Shown: positions 13,371 to 13,870 of the stretch, in pieces
How the letters are laid out: every line of letters starts with the position of its first letter
How positions within the stretch are numbered: the first letter of the stretch is position 1
Assembly (NCBI GenBank): GCA_964469455.1
Contig: CAYXZX010000068.1
Span: 1 to 13,870, forward strand
Length of the DNA: 13,870 bases
Direction of reading: 5' to 3'
Source of the DNA: Fen-999 sp964469455
GTDB lineage: Bacteria; Pseudomonadota; Gammaproteobacteria; Burkholderiales; Rhodocyclaceae
Made by a program: the position numbers and the translations under genes
Notes under the pieces: model-generated
What the model saw: only the letters and a program-made list of their open reading frames with translations
Database searches by the model: none
What the model was told of the DNA's origin: nothing

Positions 13371-13870
13371 ATGCTCGAAGAATGCGTTTCCTGTCCGCGC
13401 CTCGCCGGCTTTCTGGCCGAAGTGCGGCAAAGACATCCCGATTACCACGCCCGGCCGGTCGTGCCTTTTGGCGACCCGAGGGCGAGTCTGCTGATCGTCG
13501 GCCTGGCGCCCGGCATGCACGGCGCCAACCGCAGTGGCCGGCCCTTTACCGGCGACTATGCCGGCATCCTGCTCTATGAAACGCTGCACCGCTTCGGCTT
13601 TGCCGATCGTCCCGCGTCGGTCTCTCGGGACGACGGGCTGATACTGACCGGTTGCCGCATCACCAATGCCGTCAAGTGCCTGCCGCCGGAGAACAAGCCG
13701 GAGCCGGCCGAGATCCGAACCTGCAACCGCTTTCTCGCCAGCGAGCTTGCTACGTCGCCCGACGTTCGCATCATCCTGGCGCTCGGGCTGGTGGCGCACA
13801 AGGCCGTGTTGATGGCCATGAACGGAAGCAAGGGCCTGAAGCAGAGCGCGTTCGCCTTCAGTCATGGCGC
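13371..13870 (+). CDS. Family 5 uracil-DNA glycosylase (UdgB), N-terminal part (runs off window)
   Basis: The frame from the ATG at 13371 stays open for 166 codons to the window edge. UdgB enzymes remove uracil and some other deaminated bases from DNA and carry a [4Fe-4S] cluster. Cys5 and Cys8 (ECVSCPRL) with Cys103 and Cys118 (15 residues apart) give the cluster ligand pattern. GLAPGMHGANRSGRPFTGD (44-62) is the family 5 motif around the uracil site, which lacks the catalytic Asp/Asn of families 1 and 4. TNAVKCLPPENKP (98-110) is also typical. The fragment ends at FSHG, the start of the conserved His motif; about 40-60 residues are probably missing. An in-frame ATG at 13353 could add six residues, but would overlap the earP start. 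Neither start has a strong ribosome-binding site. Confidence 0.9.
   Translation, partial: MLEECVSCPRLAGFLAEVRQRHPDYHARPVVPFGDPRASLLIVGLAPGMHGANRSGRPFTGDYAGILLYETLHRFGFADRPASVSRDDGLILTGCRITNAVKCLPPENKPEPAEIRTCNRFLASELATSPDVRIILALGLVAHKAVLMAMNGSKGLKQSAFAFSHG

Overview
The window looks like chromosome of a betaproteobacterium, most likely Rhodocyclales-like. The grounds are gene order (a glutaredoxin-like gene, lepA, lepB, a DUF4845 gene, rnc, era, recO, pdxJ, acpS, nagZ), high G+C coding sequence, and a rhamnosylation-type EF-P (Arg32) next to earP. The taxon is inferred from gene content and order; no search was run. There is no tRNA, rRNA, CRISPR array, insertion sequence or prophage gene in view.

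Bases 1-7571 (+ strand) are a compact housekeeping operon. After the 3' end of a glutaredoxin-like gene come lepA (EF4), lepB (signal peptidase I), a small DUF4845 membrane protein, rnc (RNase III), era (ribosome-assembly GTPase), recO (recombination mediator), pdxJ (vitamin B6 synthesis), acpS (holo-ACP synthase) and nagZ (cell-wall recycling). From lepB on, spacing is 10 bp or less and five junctions are 4-base ATGA/GTGA overlaps, so translation is probably coupled along the run.

Bases 7614-11444 (- strand) hold a two-gene signalling unit convergent with nagZ. The first gene (10671-11444) encodes a GNAT-fold protein resembling N-acyl amino acid synthases (FeeM type) and, more distantly, LuxI-type autoinducer synthases. 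The second (7614-10592) encodes a 992-residue receptor with a periplasmic sensor region, seven membrane helices, PAS, GGDEF and EAL domains, with both c-di-GMP active sites apparently intact. Upstream lies a 249-bp intergenic region with a sigma-28-like promoter candidate (TAAAGTTT-N11-GTCGTAAA), a leader with mutually exclusive hairpins and several short repeats. This accessory module is the most interesting part of the window: it may couple an acylated small molecule to c-di-GMP turnover.

Bases 11694-13354 (- strand) hold earP and efp, the EF-P arginine rhamnosyltransferase and its substrate, ended by a strong intrinsic terminator. Divergent from earP across 16 bp is the 5' part of a family 5 uracil-DNA glycosylase gene that runs off the window.
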